A stretch of DNA of 17,135 nucleotides from Actinomycetota bacterium (GTDB lineage: Bacteria > Actinomycetota > Thermoleophilia > Solirubrobacterales > Thermoleophilaceae). A program made the position numbers and the translations under genes. Location: positions 1 through 17,135 of the forward strand of contig VAXR01000071.1 in NCBI GenBank assembly GCA_005885165.1, given 5' to 3'. The notes under the pieces are model-generated. The model saw only the letters and a list, made by a program, of their open reading frames with translations, ran no database searches and was not told where the DNA came from. Every line of letters starts with the position of its first letter. Position 1 is the stretch's first letter. Below are positions 1-5,901 of this stretch, in pieces.

Positions 1-738
1 CTTCGCGAGGCGCAGGTATGCGACCGATCCCGAGCAGCGCGGATCGTGGCGCGTGACCGGCACACCGAAGCTCGGCGCCTCGCTGATGCGCACGTTCCGG
101 GGGATCACCGAGTCGAAGACGAGCTCGGGGAAGTGCTGGCGCAGCTCGTTCTCCACGTCCTGCGCGAGCCGTGTCCGCCCGTCGTGCATCGTGAGCACCA
201 TCCCGGAGACGACCAGGCGCGGGTTCAGCTCCCGCTGGATCAGCGAGAGCGTGTCGAGCAGGCCGGCCAGGCCCTCGAGCGCGAAGTACTCGGTCTGGAT
301 GGGGACGAGTACCCGATCGGCGGCGACCAGCGCGTTTACGGTCAGAGGCCCCAGCGAAGGGGGACAGTCGAGGATCGTGAACAGGTAGCGGTCGCGGAAC
401 CCGGTCAGAGCTTCGCGCAGGCGCGTCTCCGACTCCGGCTCGCGCGGCAGCTCGACGTTCGCGCCGGCGAGATCCGGCGTGGCCGGCGCGAGCCAGAGGC
501 CGGGGACGTCGGTCGTGACGAGCGTGTCCTCAAGCGGCGCCTGGCCGGCGAGGGCCTCATAGACGCTCGGCCGGCAGTCCTTCGGCACGCCGAGCCCCAC
601 GGTCGCGTTGCACTGCGCGTCGAGGTCGACGAGCAGCGTGTCGTAGCCCGCGTCGGCCACGCACGCGGCGAGGTTGACGGCGGTCGTCGTCTTGCCGACG
701 CCGCCCTTCTGGTTTGCGACGGCGTAGATGATCCCCAT
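1..738 (-). CDS. parA: Chromosome partitioning ATPase ParA (Soj), C-terminus cut by window edge
   Basis: ParA/Soj is a deviant-Walker ATPase that dimerises with ATP, binds nucleoid DNA and, with ParB bound to parS, segregates newly replicated origins. Translating the minus strand from the ATG at 738 gives 246 codons open to the left edge. The start reads MGIIYAVANQKGGVGKTTT, with the deviant Walker A (KGGVGKTT, residues 11-18) including the signature lysine at 11. Walker A' follows as LLVDLDAQCNAT near residues 36-47 and Walker B as ILDCPPSLG near 113-121. The family is usually about 250-260 residues, so only a few C-terminal residues are missing. It is the last visible gene of the leftward rpmH-parA cluster; parB is expected beyond the edge. 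Two parS sites lie just upstream. No strong Shine-Dalgarno sequence is seen, but the start fits the family closely. Confidence 0.95.
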   Translation of the reverse strand, partial: MGIIYAVANQKGGVGKTTTAVNLAACVADAGYDTLLVDLDAQCNATVGLGVPKDCRPSVYEALAGQAPLEDTLVTTDVPGLWLAPATPDLAGANVELPREPESETRLREALTGFRDRYLFTILDCPPSLGPLTVNALVAADRVLVPIQTEYFALEGLAGLLDTLSLIQRELNPRLVVSGMVLTMHDGRTRLAQDVENELRQHFPELVFDSVIPRNVRISEAPSFGVPVTRHDPRCSGSVAYLRLAK

Positions 739-827
739 CGGCGGCGACCGTACCGGCGGGCGCGGTCGGAAGGGTGGTTTTGGTTCGGCTGCCACTTCGG
801 CATCCCGCGCGCGATTCCTTCAGCGGA

Positions 828-843
828 CGTTTCACATGAAACG
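828..843. other. parS site 1 (one-base variant)
   Basis: The sequence is CGTTTCACATGAAACG, which matches the bacterial parS core GTTTCACGTGAAAC at 13 of 14 positions. The single G-to-A change at the dyad centre (CATG for CGTG) breaks perfect symmetry. It lies 90 bp upstream of the parA start, beside a perfect site, so it is probably a weaker ParB target. Confidence 0.85.
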
Positions 844-852
844 CCGGCCGAC

Positions 853-868
853 CGTTTCACGTGAAACG
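853..868. other. parS site 2 (perfect palindrome)
   Basis: CGTTTCACGTGAAACG is a perfect 16-bp palindrome containing the full parS core GTTTCACGTGAAAC recognised by ParB/Spo0J. Its position between parA and rsmG, about 3.5 kb from dnaA, is typical for origin-proximal parS. Its last two bases are shared with the palindrome at 867-882. Confidence 0.95.
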
Positions 869-882
869 TTTCCGCGGAAACG
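867..882. other. parS-like palindrome with CCGCGG core
   Basis: CGTTTCCGCGGAAACG is a perfect 16-bp palindrome with the same outer arms as parS (GTTTC...GAAAC) but CGCG in place of ACGT at the centre. It shares CG with the perfect parS immediately to the left. It could be a degenerate parS or a site for a ParB paralogue; only the palindrome itself is certain. Confidence 0.6.
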
Positions 883-902
883 TGTTCGATCGCCGTCGAA
901 CC

Positions 903-1610
903 TCAGCCCAGCGGCCGCTTCGCGGCCATGCCGGGCCGCCGTGGCAACCCGGGCGGCGTGGGCCCGGTTTTCGCGTAAACGTGAAGATGCCGGTCGCGGC
1001 TGCCGGCGTACGGCTCGACGGGAAGCACGGCTCGAGGCCCCATCGCAGCCCGATCGGCCGCGGCTACCGCCGCGTCCTCCTCGTTACGATCGCGCGAGCC
1101 CTTCCAGGCGACCAGCACGCCGCCCGTGCGCAACAGCGGCGACGCGTACTCGATGAGGACTGCGAGCGCACCCACCGCCCGGACGGTCACGGCCTCATAG
1201 CGCTCGCGTCCCGCGACCGCGGCGAGTTGCTCGACGCGCTCACGGATCACGCGCGCATTCGACACGCCCGCGGCCGCGATGAGCCGCCGGATGACCTCGG
1301 CCTTTCGACCAGCGGACTCGACCAGGTCGACGCGAGCCGCCGGCAGCGCGATCGCCAGCGGCAGCCCCGGAAACCCCGCGCCCGACCCGACGTCCGCGAT
1401 CGCCGCGGCGGACCGGAGCTCGGGCACCTCCAGTCCCGAGAGGCTGTCGGCGACGTGCACGTCGACCGCCTCGTCGAGGGGCACGGTCGTGTGCGGGTCG
1501 GGCTCGGAGGCGAGGGCGTCGAGGAGCGAGGGGAGCTGCCGCGCCGCGCCCTGCGCCAAGCCGTATCGCCGCAGAAGCTCGTCGAGCCTCTCCTCAACCG
1601 AGCGTTTCAC
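903..1610 (-). CDS. rsmG: 16S rRNA (guanine-N7) methyltransferase RsmG (GidB)
   Basis: RsmG uses S-adenosylmethionine to methylate N7 of a guanine in the 530 loop of 16S rRNA (G527 in E. coli); its loss gives low-level streptomycin resistance in several species. The 235-residue product has the family's HVADSL segment (52-57), the SAM-binding glycine motif IADVGSGAGFPGLPLA (71-86) and the following VDLVESAGRKAEVIRRL helix (94-110). Length is slightly above the usual 205-240. The start is the GTG at 1608-1610, which lies inside parS site 3; a GGGGCGG stretch about ten bases upstream could act as ribosome binding site. It sits between khpB and parA, the usual place in actinobacteria. ParB bound at the start codon could affect expression; that is inference. 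Confidence 0.95.
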   Translation of the reverse strand: MKRSVEERLDELLRRYGLAQGAARQLPSLLDALASEPDPHTTVPLDEAVDVHVADSLSGLEVPELRSAAAIADVGSGAGFPGLPLAIALPAARVDLVESAGRKAEVIRRLIAAAGVSNARVIRERVEQLAAVAGRERYEAVTVRAVGALAVLIEYASPLLRTGGVLVAWKGSRDRNEEDAAVAAADRAAMGPRAVLPVEPYAGSRDRHLHVYAKTGPTPPGLPRRPGMAAKRPLG

Positions 1611-1618
1611 GTGAAACG
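1603..1618. other. parS site 3, overlapping the rsmG start codon
   Basis: CGTTTCACGTGAAACG is a perfect parS palindrome. The rsmG GTG start codon is the GTG of its right half on the minus strand, so the site covers the first codons of rsmG and the bases just upstream. Confidence 0.95.
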
Positions 1619-1639
1619 CCGCCCCACGGCCGCCCCGAG

Positions 1640-1655
1640 CGTTTCACGTGAAACG
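1640..1655. other. parS site 4 (perfect palindrome)
   Basis: CGTTTCACGTGAAACG is a second perfect parS in the 61-bp khpB-rsmG gap, 37 bp (about 3.5 helical turns) from site 3. Together with the parA-rsmG sites it makes an origin-proximal parS cluster around rsmG. Confidence 0.95.
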
Positions 1656-1671
1656 GTCAGCAGCCGACGCG

Positions 1672-2364
1672 CTACCCGCCGCTCCGCACGGGCGTCACGA
1701 CCAGGCGCCGGTCGGGCTCGTCGCCCTCGCTGTGCGTCTGGACGTCGGTGCGGTCGCGCAGATACGTGTGGACGATGCGCCGCTCAGCGGCCGACATCGG
1801 CTCGAGCTCCACGGGACGGCCGAAGTCGAGCGCGTCTGAGACGGCGCGGTCGGCTGCGCGCTGCAGCGCGGCTTCCCGCCGCTCGCGGTAGCCCGCCGCG
1901 TCGACCACGATGAGCTTGCGGGGCGTATCGCCGTGGAAGGCGATGCGGGCGGCGAGGTGCTGGAGCGCATCGATCGTCCCGCCGTGCTTTCCGATCAGGA
2001 GCCCAAGATCGTCGCCGTTCACGGTGGCGCGAATCGACTCGTCGTCCTCCTGGATGTCGACGCTCGCGCGCAGCCCCATTGCGCCGGTCACGCGCGTGAC
2101 GACGGCCCTCACCCGCTCCGCCGGCTCGTCGGGCAGCGTCGCGGGCTTCGCGGCACTGGCGGCGTCCACCTCCGCCTCCACACGCGCCGGCCGCCCCGCG
2201 TCCTGGTCGCCCTCGTCGATCACCTGGAACTCGACGTCATCCGCTGATATCCCCGGGAACTCGCGCTCGAGCGCCTTGACGGCGCTCCACTTGGCCTCGC
2301 CAAGGCTCGCACCCTCGCCAGTCGCCCTCGCGAGGCGCGCGTGCTCGCCGCTCGACTCCCCCAT
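1672..2364 (-). CDS. khpB: RNA-binding protein KhpB (Jag), Jag-N + KH + R3H domains
   Basis: KhpB (Jag/EloR) is a cytoplasmic KH-R3H RNA-binding protein that partners KhpA; in Gram-positives it affects cell elongation and division. The 230-residue product begins with a Jag_N-like segment (EAKWSAVKALEREFPGI, about residues 23-39), followed by an acidic Ala-rich linker. The KH core is GLLIGKHGGTIDALQHL, with the GxxG loop as GKHG, about 121-137. A C-terminal R3H domain starts at MSAAERRIVHTYLRD and ends VQTHSEGDEPDRRLVV. It follows yidC by 60 bp on the same strand, as in most actinobacteria and Firmicutes. The ATG at 2362-2364 has no clear Shine-Dalgarno sequence. Confidence 0.93.
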   Translation of the reverse strand: MGESSGEHARLARATGEGASLGEAKWSAVKALEREFPGISADDVEFQVIDEGDQDAGRPARVEAEVDAASAAKPATLPDEPAERVRAVVTRVTGAMGLRASVDIQEDDESIRATVNGDDLGLLIGKHGGTIDALQHLAARIAFHGDTPRKLIVVDAAGYRERREAALQRAADRAVSDALDFGRPVELEPMSAAERRIVHTYLRDRTDVQTHSEGDEPDRRLVVTPVRSGG

Positions 2365-2424
2365 TGCCGGGATTTTGCCGCACGTGAGCGACCGACTCCG
2401 ACTTCGACTGGCCGACGGCCGCGG

Positions 2425-3309
2425 CTACCGCCGCCGCCCGGAGCGCTTCTTCTTCTTGCGAGGTGAGGGAGGAGGCGCCTTCTGCGGCCGCCCGTTCCCC
2501 CCGTCGCCGCTTGCCGCCGCCGGCTTGCCCCGTGCTGCCCGACCCTTGCTGGCCGCCGCCCCGTCGCCTCCGCGGGCAGGGGCCTTCCCCCCGCGCGTAG
2601 AGGTCGCGGCCGCGGCGCCCGCGGGCAGTGGTTCGGGCGCTGGCAGGAAGCGTTTGACCGCGAGCTGCTGGCCGATCGTCCAGACGTTCGTGGTGATCCA
2701 GTAGACGATCAGCCCGGCCGGGAAGCGGATGATCACGAAGACGAAGATGAACGGCAACGCCAGCATGATCCGGCGCTGGTTCGGGTCCTGCGCGTTGACC
2801 ATCGTCACGAGGCTCGCTCCGAGCTGCGTCCCCACGTAGATCACGATCAGCGTGACGAGCACCGCCGGGTGGTTGGTGACCGACTTCGTGAGGTTCGGGA
2901 TGAACAAGAAGCCGGCGCCATGGACCTCGTTCTTGAAATGGGGAGACTGCTGGAGCTGGTAGAGCGACACGAAGAACGGCAGCTGCAGGAGCAGCGGGAA
3001 GCACGAGGCCAGCGGGTTGACCTGGTGCTCCTGGTAGAAGCGCATGATCTCCTGCTGCTGGCGCTTCTTGTCCTCCTTGTAGCGCTCCTGGATCCGCTTC
3101 ATCTCCGGCGCCAGCCGCTGGAGCGCCTGCATCGAGCGGACCTGCTTGAAGGTCAACGGCAGGATCGCGAGCCGTATCACGACCGTCAGGCCGACGATCG
3201 CCATCCCCCATCCGAACCCCAGCTGGTTGTGGAAGAACTTCAAGACAGCCTCGTTGACGTCAACCAGGGGTTGAATGAACTTCCAGACGGCGATTGGGAC
3301 GAAGTTCAT
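2425..3309 (-). CDS. yidC: Membrane protein insertase YidC/Oxa1 family
   Basis: YidC inserts and folds membrane proteins, alone or with SecYEG. The chosen ATG (3307-3309) gives 294 residues beginning MNFVPIAVWKF and overlaps the yidD stop as ATGA; a further-upstream start at 3396 would lie inside yidD and adds a non-family stretch. Hydrophobic segments appear at about 35-54 (with the conserved groove arginine at 46 in VVIRLAILPLT), 97-119, 147-166 and 181-207. A charged hairpin (about 66-95, KRIQERYKEDKKRQQQ) lies between the first two. No lipobox signal peptide is present, as in actinobacterial forms. The last 75 residues are an Ala/Gly/Pro/Lys/Arg-rich tail ending KKKKRSGRRR, probably facing the cytoplasm and the ribosome. 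Confidence 0.96.
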   Translation of the reverse strand: MNFVPIAVWKFIQPLVDVNEAVLKFFHNQLGFGWGMAIVGLTVVIRLAILPLTFKQVRSMQALQRLAPEMKRIQERYKEDKKRQQQEIMRFYQEHQVNPLASCFPLLLQLPFFVSLYQLQQSPHFKNEVHGAGFLFIPNLTKSVTNHPAVLVTLIVIYVGTQLGASLVTMVNAQDPNQRRIMLALPFIFVFVIIRFPAGLIVYWITTNVWTIGQQLAVKRFLPAPEPLPAGAAAATSTRGGKAPARGGDGAAASKGRAARGKPAAASGDGGNGRPQKAPPPSPRKKKKRSGRRR

Positions 3310-3557
3310 CGAGCCGGCCTCGTACGGAATAGCCGCTGGTTCTCCACTGGATCGATTCCGCCCGCGGCAAGCGGGTTGCAACGCGCGAGCCGCCATGCGG
3401 CGAGGACCGCTCCGCGCCCGATGCCGTACCGTCGCACGGCGTCGACGGCGTACTCGGAGCAGCTCGGGTAGTAGCGGCAGCGCGGCCCGAGCAGGGGGGA
3501 GACGAGCAGGCGGTACAGCCTCACGGGGGCGAGGGCTATCTCGCGCAGCATCCTCAC
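3306..3557 (-). CDS. yidD: Membrane protein insertion efficiency factor YidD
   Basis: YidD is a small membrane-associated protein that helps YidC-dependent insertion. The 83-residue product has an amphipathic N-terminus (LREIALAPVRLYRLLVSPLL) and the family core CRYYPSCSEYAVDAVRRYG with its two conserved cysteines, then RLARCNPLAAGGIDPV. Length is typical. The GTG start overlaps the rnpA stop as GTGA, though an in-frame ATG two codons on is also possible. Its stop overlaps the yidC ATG, so the three genes are likely translationally coupled. Confidence 0.95.
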   Translation of the reverse strand: MRMLREIALAPVRLYRLLVSPLLGPRCRYYPSCSEYAVDAVRRYGIGRGAVLAAWRLARCNPLAAGGIDPVENQRLFRTRPAR

Positions 3558-3949
3558 GCCGCCCGCCTCCCGGCGAGCCCGGCGGTCTCGATCAGCTCGC
3601 GCAGCGCCCTCTCGATCTCGCGCTCCCCGCCCTCGCGGGCGAGCCGGGCTGCCTCCGGGCGGGCCACGATCACGAAGTCGTGCTCGGGGGGCAGCTCGGC
3701 CGCGACGTTCCAGAACGCCTCGCGGAGCAGCCGCTTCACGCGGTTTCGCTCGACCGCTCCCCCGACCTTGCGACCGACCGATACGCCGAGCCGCGGGTCG
3801 CCCTGCCCGTCCGACCGCGGAAACGCGTAGAGCACGAGGTGGCGCGTGGCGTGCGACCGGCCCTCGCGGTAGACGCGATCGAAGTCGGCGCTGCGAGACA
3901 GCCGCTGGCGCCTTCCGCGGCGTCCCACGCCGCCTTCCGAGCCGCCCAC
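3554..3949 (-). CDS. rnpA: Ribonuclease P protein component
   Basis: RnpA is the basic protein subunit that assists RNase P RNA in removing 5' leaders from pre-tRNAs. The 131-residue product carries the family signature GGAVERNRVKRLLREAFW (the RNR motif) in its middle. Earlier, RSADFDRVYREGRSHATRHLVLY forms the leader-binding strand-helix region. The GTG start lies 2 bp after the rpmH stop; a second in-frame GTG seven codons on could be the true start, because the first residues (GGSEGGVGRRGRRQ) are low-complexity. It is part of the rpmH-rnpA-yidD-yidC-khpB cluster. Confidence 0.95.
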   Translation of the reverse strand: MGGSEGGVGRRGRRQRLSRSADFDRVYREGRSHATRHLVLYAFPRSDGQGDPRLGVSVGRKVGGAVERNRVKRLLREAFWNVAAELPPEHDFVIVARPEAARLAREGGEREIERALRELIETAGLAGRRAA

Positions 3950-3951
3950 GA

Positions 3952-4086
3952 CTAGGCGGTCAGCCGCCTGCGGCCCTTGCTCCGGCGCCGCTTGAGGATG
4001 TGCCTGCCCGCGCGCGTGCGCATGCGCGCGCGGAAACCGTGCGTGCGGGCTCGCTTGCGCTTCTTCGGCTGGTAGGTGCGCTTCAT
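3952..4086 (-). CDS. rpmH: 50S ribosomal protein L34
   Basis: L34 is a small, very basic protein of the large ribosomal subunit. The 44-residue product starts MKRTYQPKKRKRARTHGF and ends RRRSKGRRRLTA, matching the family throughout. The start at 4086 gives the canonical N-terminus; a longer reading frame to 4215 adds 43 unrelated residues and is rejected. It is the first gene of the leftward cluster and diverges from dnaA. A TATACT hexamer on the minus strand at 4121-4126 is a plausible -10. Confidence 0.98.
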   Translation of the reverse strand: MKRTYQPKKRKRARTHGFRARMRTRAGRHILKRRRSKGRRRLTA

Positions 4087-4120
4087 GGAGGGCAGGCCGA
4101 AGGGGCCGGAAGAACCCCAG

Positions 4121-4126
4121 AGTATA
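4121..4126 (-). promoter_or_regulatory. Candidate -10 element of the rpmH promoter
   Basis: On the minus strand this reads TATACT, close to the sigma-70/HrdB -10 consensus and the only AT-rich hexamer in this stretch. It would start transcription about 28 bases before the rpmH ATG. No good -35 is seen at 16-18 bp, and the GC inverted repeat at 4131-4164 occupies that place. Confidence 0.4.
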
Positions 4127-4183
4127 GGCAGGGGCGGTCCCCGCTCCGGCGGTCGCGCCGCCCCCGTGCGCGCTCTCGACAGG

Positions 4184-4215
4184 GTGTCAACAGGACGCGA
4201 ACAGGTCCTCGACAC
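4184..4215. repeat. Imperfect dyad between rpmH and dnaA
   Basis: Nested arms GTGTC (4184-4188)/GACAC (4211-4215) and AGGAC (4192-4196)/GTCCT (4204-4208) surround GCGAACAG, with the two arm pairs offset by one base. It also contains TTGACA on the minus strand (4185-4190). It could be a protein-binding site or a fold; no factor can be named. Confidence 0.35.
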
Positions 4216-4334
4216 AGACCGGCGCTCGGCCCCCCGCGACCACTTGGGAACGCGTTGTGAAGCTTTTGATCGCGATTTGCGGAAAGCCCTCTCGATGCGC
4301 GCGAAAGCGGTGGCGGCGGGCAGTCGGACGGCGC

Positions 4335-4340
4335 TACACT
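4335..4340 (+). promoter_or_regulatory. Candidate -10 element of the dnaA promoter
   Basis: TACACT lies about 95 bp before the dnaA start and resembles a -10 hexamer. The expected -35 position is GC-rich (GGCGG) with no TTGACA-like match, so this is tentative. Transcripts from here would have a GC-rich leader with four CCGCC-containing units. Confidence 0.3.
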
Positions 4341-4433
4341 GGCGCCGCCAGAGGCCGCCGAGGACCGCCCAGGCGCCGCCTCTCCCTCAAAGAGAACCAG
4401 CCGACAGCCACCCCAGGAGGGTGTCCCCTTCTC

Positions 4434-5792
4434 GTGCCCGGAAACCCCGCCGCCGAAGTCTCCGAGGACCTCGCGCGGGAGTGGGATGCGGTGACGCTGA
4501 AGCTTCGTCGGGACGTCACGGACTTCACCTTCCACATCTACCTCGAGCCGCTCGCGCCGGCAGGCCGCCTCGGCGGGACGCTGTTCGTCCGGGCTCCGGA
4601 TCACATCCGGACCTGGGTCGAGGACAGCTACCTGGCCACACTCCGGCGCGCCGCGAGCGATGCGATCGGCGCATCCTCGGTGGAGATCGTCGCCGGCGAC
4701 TGGACTCCACCCGAGCCGACCGCCACGGCGCACACCGGTGGGTTGAGTGAGCACCTCAACCCGAGCTATACGTTCGGGCAGTTCGTCATCTGCGACGGAA
4801 ACCGCCTCGCCCACGGGGCCGCCCTCGCCGTGGCGGAGCAGCCCGGCCAGACCTACAACCCGCTCTTCATCCACGGCCGGCCCGGGCTCGGCAAGACCCA
4901 CCTCCTTCATGCAATCGGCAACTACGTACAGCTCAACGGCGACGGGCTCACGGTCCGCTACGTCACCGCGGAGGAGTTCACGAGCGAGTTCGTCCAGGCG
5001 GTGCGAAGCGGCGGCTCGAACGCGTTCCGCACCCGCTTCCGGGACGCCGACGTCCTGCTCGTCGACGACGTCCAGTTCCTGGCCGACAAGCTCAGGACGG
5101 AGGAGGAGTTCTTCCATACGTTCAACTCGCTGTACGAGTCGGGCAGCCAGCTGGTGATCACGAGCGATCGGCGCCCGCGTGACATCGAGACGCTCAAGAT
5201 CCGGCTACGGGAGCGGTTCGAGTGCGGCCTCGTGGCCGAGCTCGAGCCCCCCGACTTCTCCGCGCGGCTCGCAATCCTCGAGCAACGCGCACGCCTCGAC
5301 GAGCGTGCCCAGATACCGACGGAGACCATGTCTGAGATCGCGGGGCGCGTCACCTCGAGCGTCAGGGCACTCGAGGGAGCGCTCGTGCGCGTAGTCGCCT
5401 ACGCGTCGCTTCACGGCCGCCAGGCCACGCCCGAGCTCGCTCGCCACGTCCTGCGCCACCTGTGCCCCGGCAAATCGGGCGCACCCGCCACGCTCGGCGA
5501 CATCCAGGCCGTGTGCGCCGCCGCGCTCGACGTCCCGCCGGAAGCGCTGATGGCGAAGGACCGCCGCCCGAAGGTCGCGCTGGCACGCCAGGTCGCCATG
5601 TACCTGGCCCGCGAGCTCACCGACGCCAGCCTTCCGGCGATCGGTCGCTACTTCGGTGGCCGCAAGCACTCCACCGTCCTTCACGCCCACCGCCGCATCG
5701 CCGGCGAGGTTGCCGCACACGGCCATACGAGCGAGGTTGTCGAGCGCACACGGGTAGCTCTGACCGAGCCCAGGGGCGACCGCGATCAGTGA
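4434..5792 (+). CDS. dnaA: Chromosomal replication initiator protein DnaA
   Basis: DnaA is the AAA+ ATPase that binds the origin, melts it and recruits the helicase. The GTG at 4434, preceded by AGGAGG at 4415-4420, gives 452 residues; a longer frame from 4257 adds 59 Arg-rich residues and has no ribosome site. Domain I spans about residues 10-88 and a short linker about 89-108. The AAA+ domain begins near NPSYTFGQFV (109-118), with Walker A GRPGLGKTH (148-156), Walker B DVLLVDDVQFL (206-216), sensor 1 ITSDRRP (242-248) and sensor 2 VRALEGALVR (310-319). The DNA-binding signature GRYFGGRKHSTVLHAHRRI (404-422) is complete. Domain II is much shorter than the long linker of Streptomyces DnaA. 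The gap from AGGAGG to GTG (13 nt) is longer than usual. Confidence 0.97.
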   Translation: MPGNPAAEVSEDLAREWDAVTLKLRRDVTDFTFHIYLEPLAPAGRLGGTLFVRAPDHIRTWVEDSYLATLRRAASDAIGASSVEIVAGDWTPPEPTATAHTGGLSEHLNPSYTFGQFVICDGNRLAHGAALAVAEQPGQTYNPLFIHGRPGLGKTHLLHAIGNYVQLNGDGLTVRYVTAEEFTSEFVQAVRSGGSNAFRTRFRDADVLLVDDVQFLADKLRTEEEFFHTFNSLYESGSQLVITSDRRPRDIETLKIRLRERFECGLVAELEPPDFSARLAILEQRARLDERAQIPTETMSEIAGRVTSSVRALEGALVRVVAYASLHGRQATPELARHVLRHLCPGKSGAPATLGDIQAVCAAALDVPPEALMAKDRRPKVALARQVAMYLARELTDASLPAIGRYFGGRKHSTVLHAHRRIAGEVAAHGHTSEVVERTRVALTEPRGDRDQ

Positions 5793-5809
5793 CAGAATCG
5801 ACAGCTGGG

Positions 5810-5823
5810 TGAACAGGGGTTCT
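5810..5823. promoter_or_regulatory. SOS-box-like dyad (possible LexA operator) upstream of dnaN-recF
   Basis: TGAACAGGGGTTCT contains GAAC-N4-GTTC, the core of the LexA/DinR operator of Gram-positive bacteria (consensus CGAAC-N4-GTTCG). The flanking bases (T rather than C/G) do not match the extended consensus. It lies about 20 bp before a TATAGC hexamer and 79 bp before dnaN, where a repressor could block the promoter. Confidence 0.4.
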
Positions 5824-5844
5824 GGCTCATCCAGGCCATCTACC

Positions 5845-5850
5845 TATAGC
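5845..5850 (+). promoter_or_regulatory. Candidate -10 element for dnaN-recF
   Basis: TATAGC is the best -10-like hexamer in the dnaA-dnaN gap and would start RNA about 45 bases before the dnaN ATG. The -35 position falls at about TTCTGG (5820-5825), a poor match that overlaps the SOS-box-like dyad. Confidence 0.3.
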
Positions 5851-5901
5851 TACGAACATCCCAACAACACCAACCACTACAACGTCATTCCAGATTCCTG
5901 A

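Larger units (their letters stand above)
739..902. other. parA-rsmG intergenic region carrying parS sites
   Basis: This 164-bp gap has no credible ORF. It holds three consecutive 16-bp dyads within 55 bp: a near-perfect parS (828-843), a perfect parS (853-868) and a parS-like palindrome with a different core (867-882). No convincing promoter or terminator is visible, so parA may be read through from the upstream genes. Confidence 0.8.
4087..4433. other. Divergent rpmH-dnaA intergenic region, probable origin region
   Basis: This 347-bp gap separates the two divergent clusters and is where oriC or its regulatory half would be expected. I see no canonical DnaA box (TTATCCACA or TTGTCCACA) on either strand. 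What is present: a minus-strand -10-like hexamer for rpmH (4121-4126); an inverted repeat GGGGCGG/CCGCCCC (4131-4137 and 4158-4164); an imperfect dyad with GTGTC/GACAC and AGGAC/GTCCT arms (4184-4215); a relatively AT-rich patch (about 4253-4285); a plus-strand TACACT (4335-4340); and four successive about-10-bp GC-rich units containing CCGCC (4341-4380). Confidence 0.5.
5793..5901 (+). other. dnaA-dnaN intergenic region
   Basis: These 109 bp contain a GAAC-N4-GTTC dyad (5811-5822), a TATAGC hexamer (5845-5850), and a 29-base stretch without any G on the plus strand (5855-5883), almost purely A and C. There is no Shine-Dalgarno sequence before dnaN. The lower GC content and strand asymmetry stand out from all neighbouring DNA and might mark an unwinding element or a dnaN leader. 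Confidence 0.6.

Noticed and set aside
3310..3396. Longer yidC start
   Set aside because: It would read through yidD; the ATGA overlap at 3306-3309 and the family N-terminus favour the later ATG.
4087..4215. N-terminally extended rpmH (87 codons)
   Set aside because: L34 begins MKRTYQP; the extension crosses the promoter region and has no L34 similarity.
4250..4275. DnaA box around TTGTGAAGC
   Set aside because: Only about five of nine positions fit the consensus on the reverse strand, no better than chance.
4257..4433. Longer dnaA start adding 59 residues
   Set aside because: The extra residues are Arg-rich and unlike DnaA, and the AGGAGG site favours the GTG at 4434.
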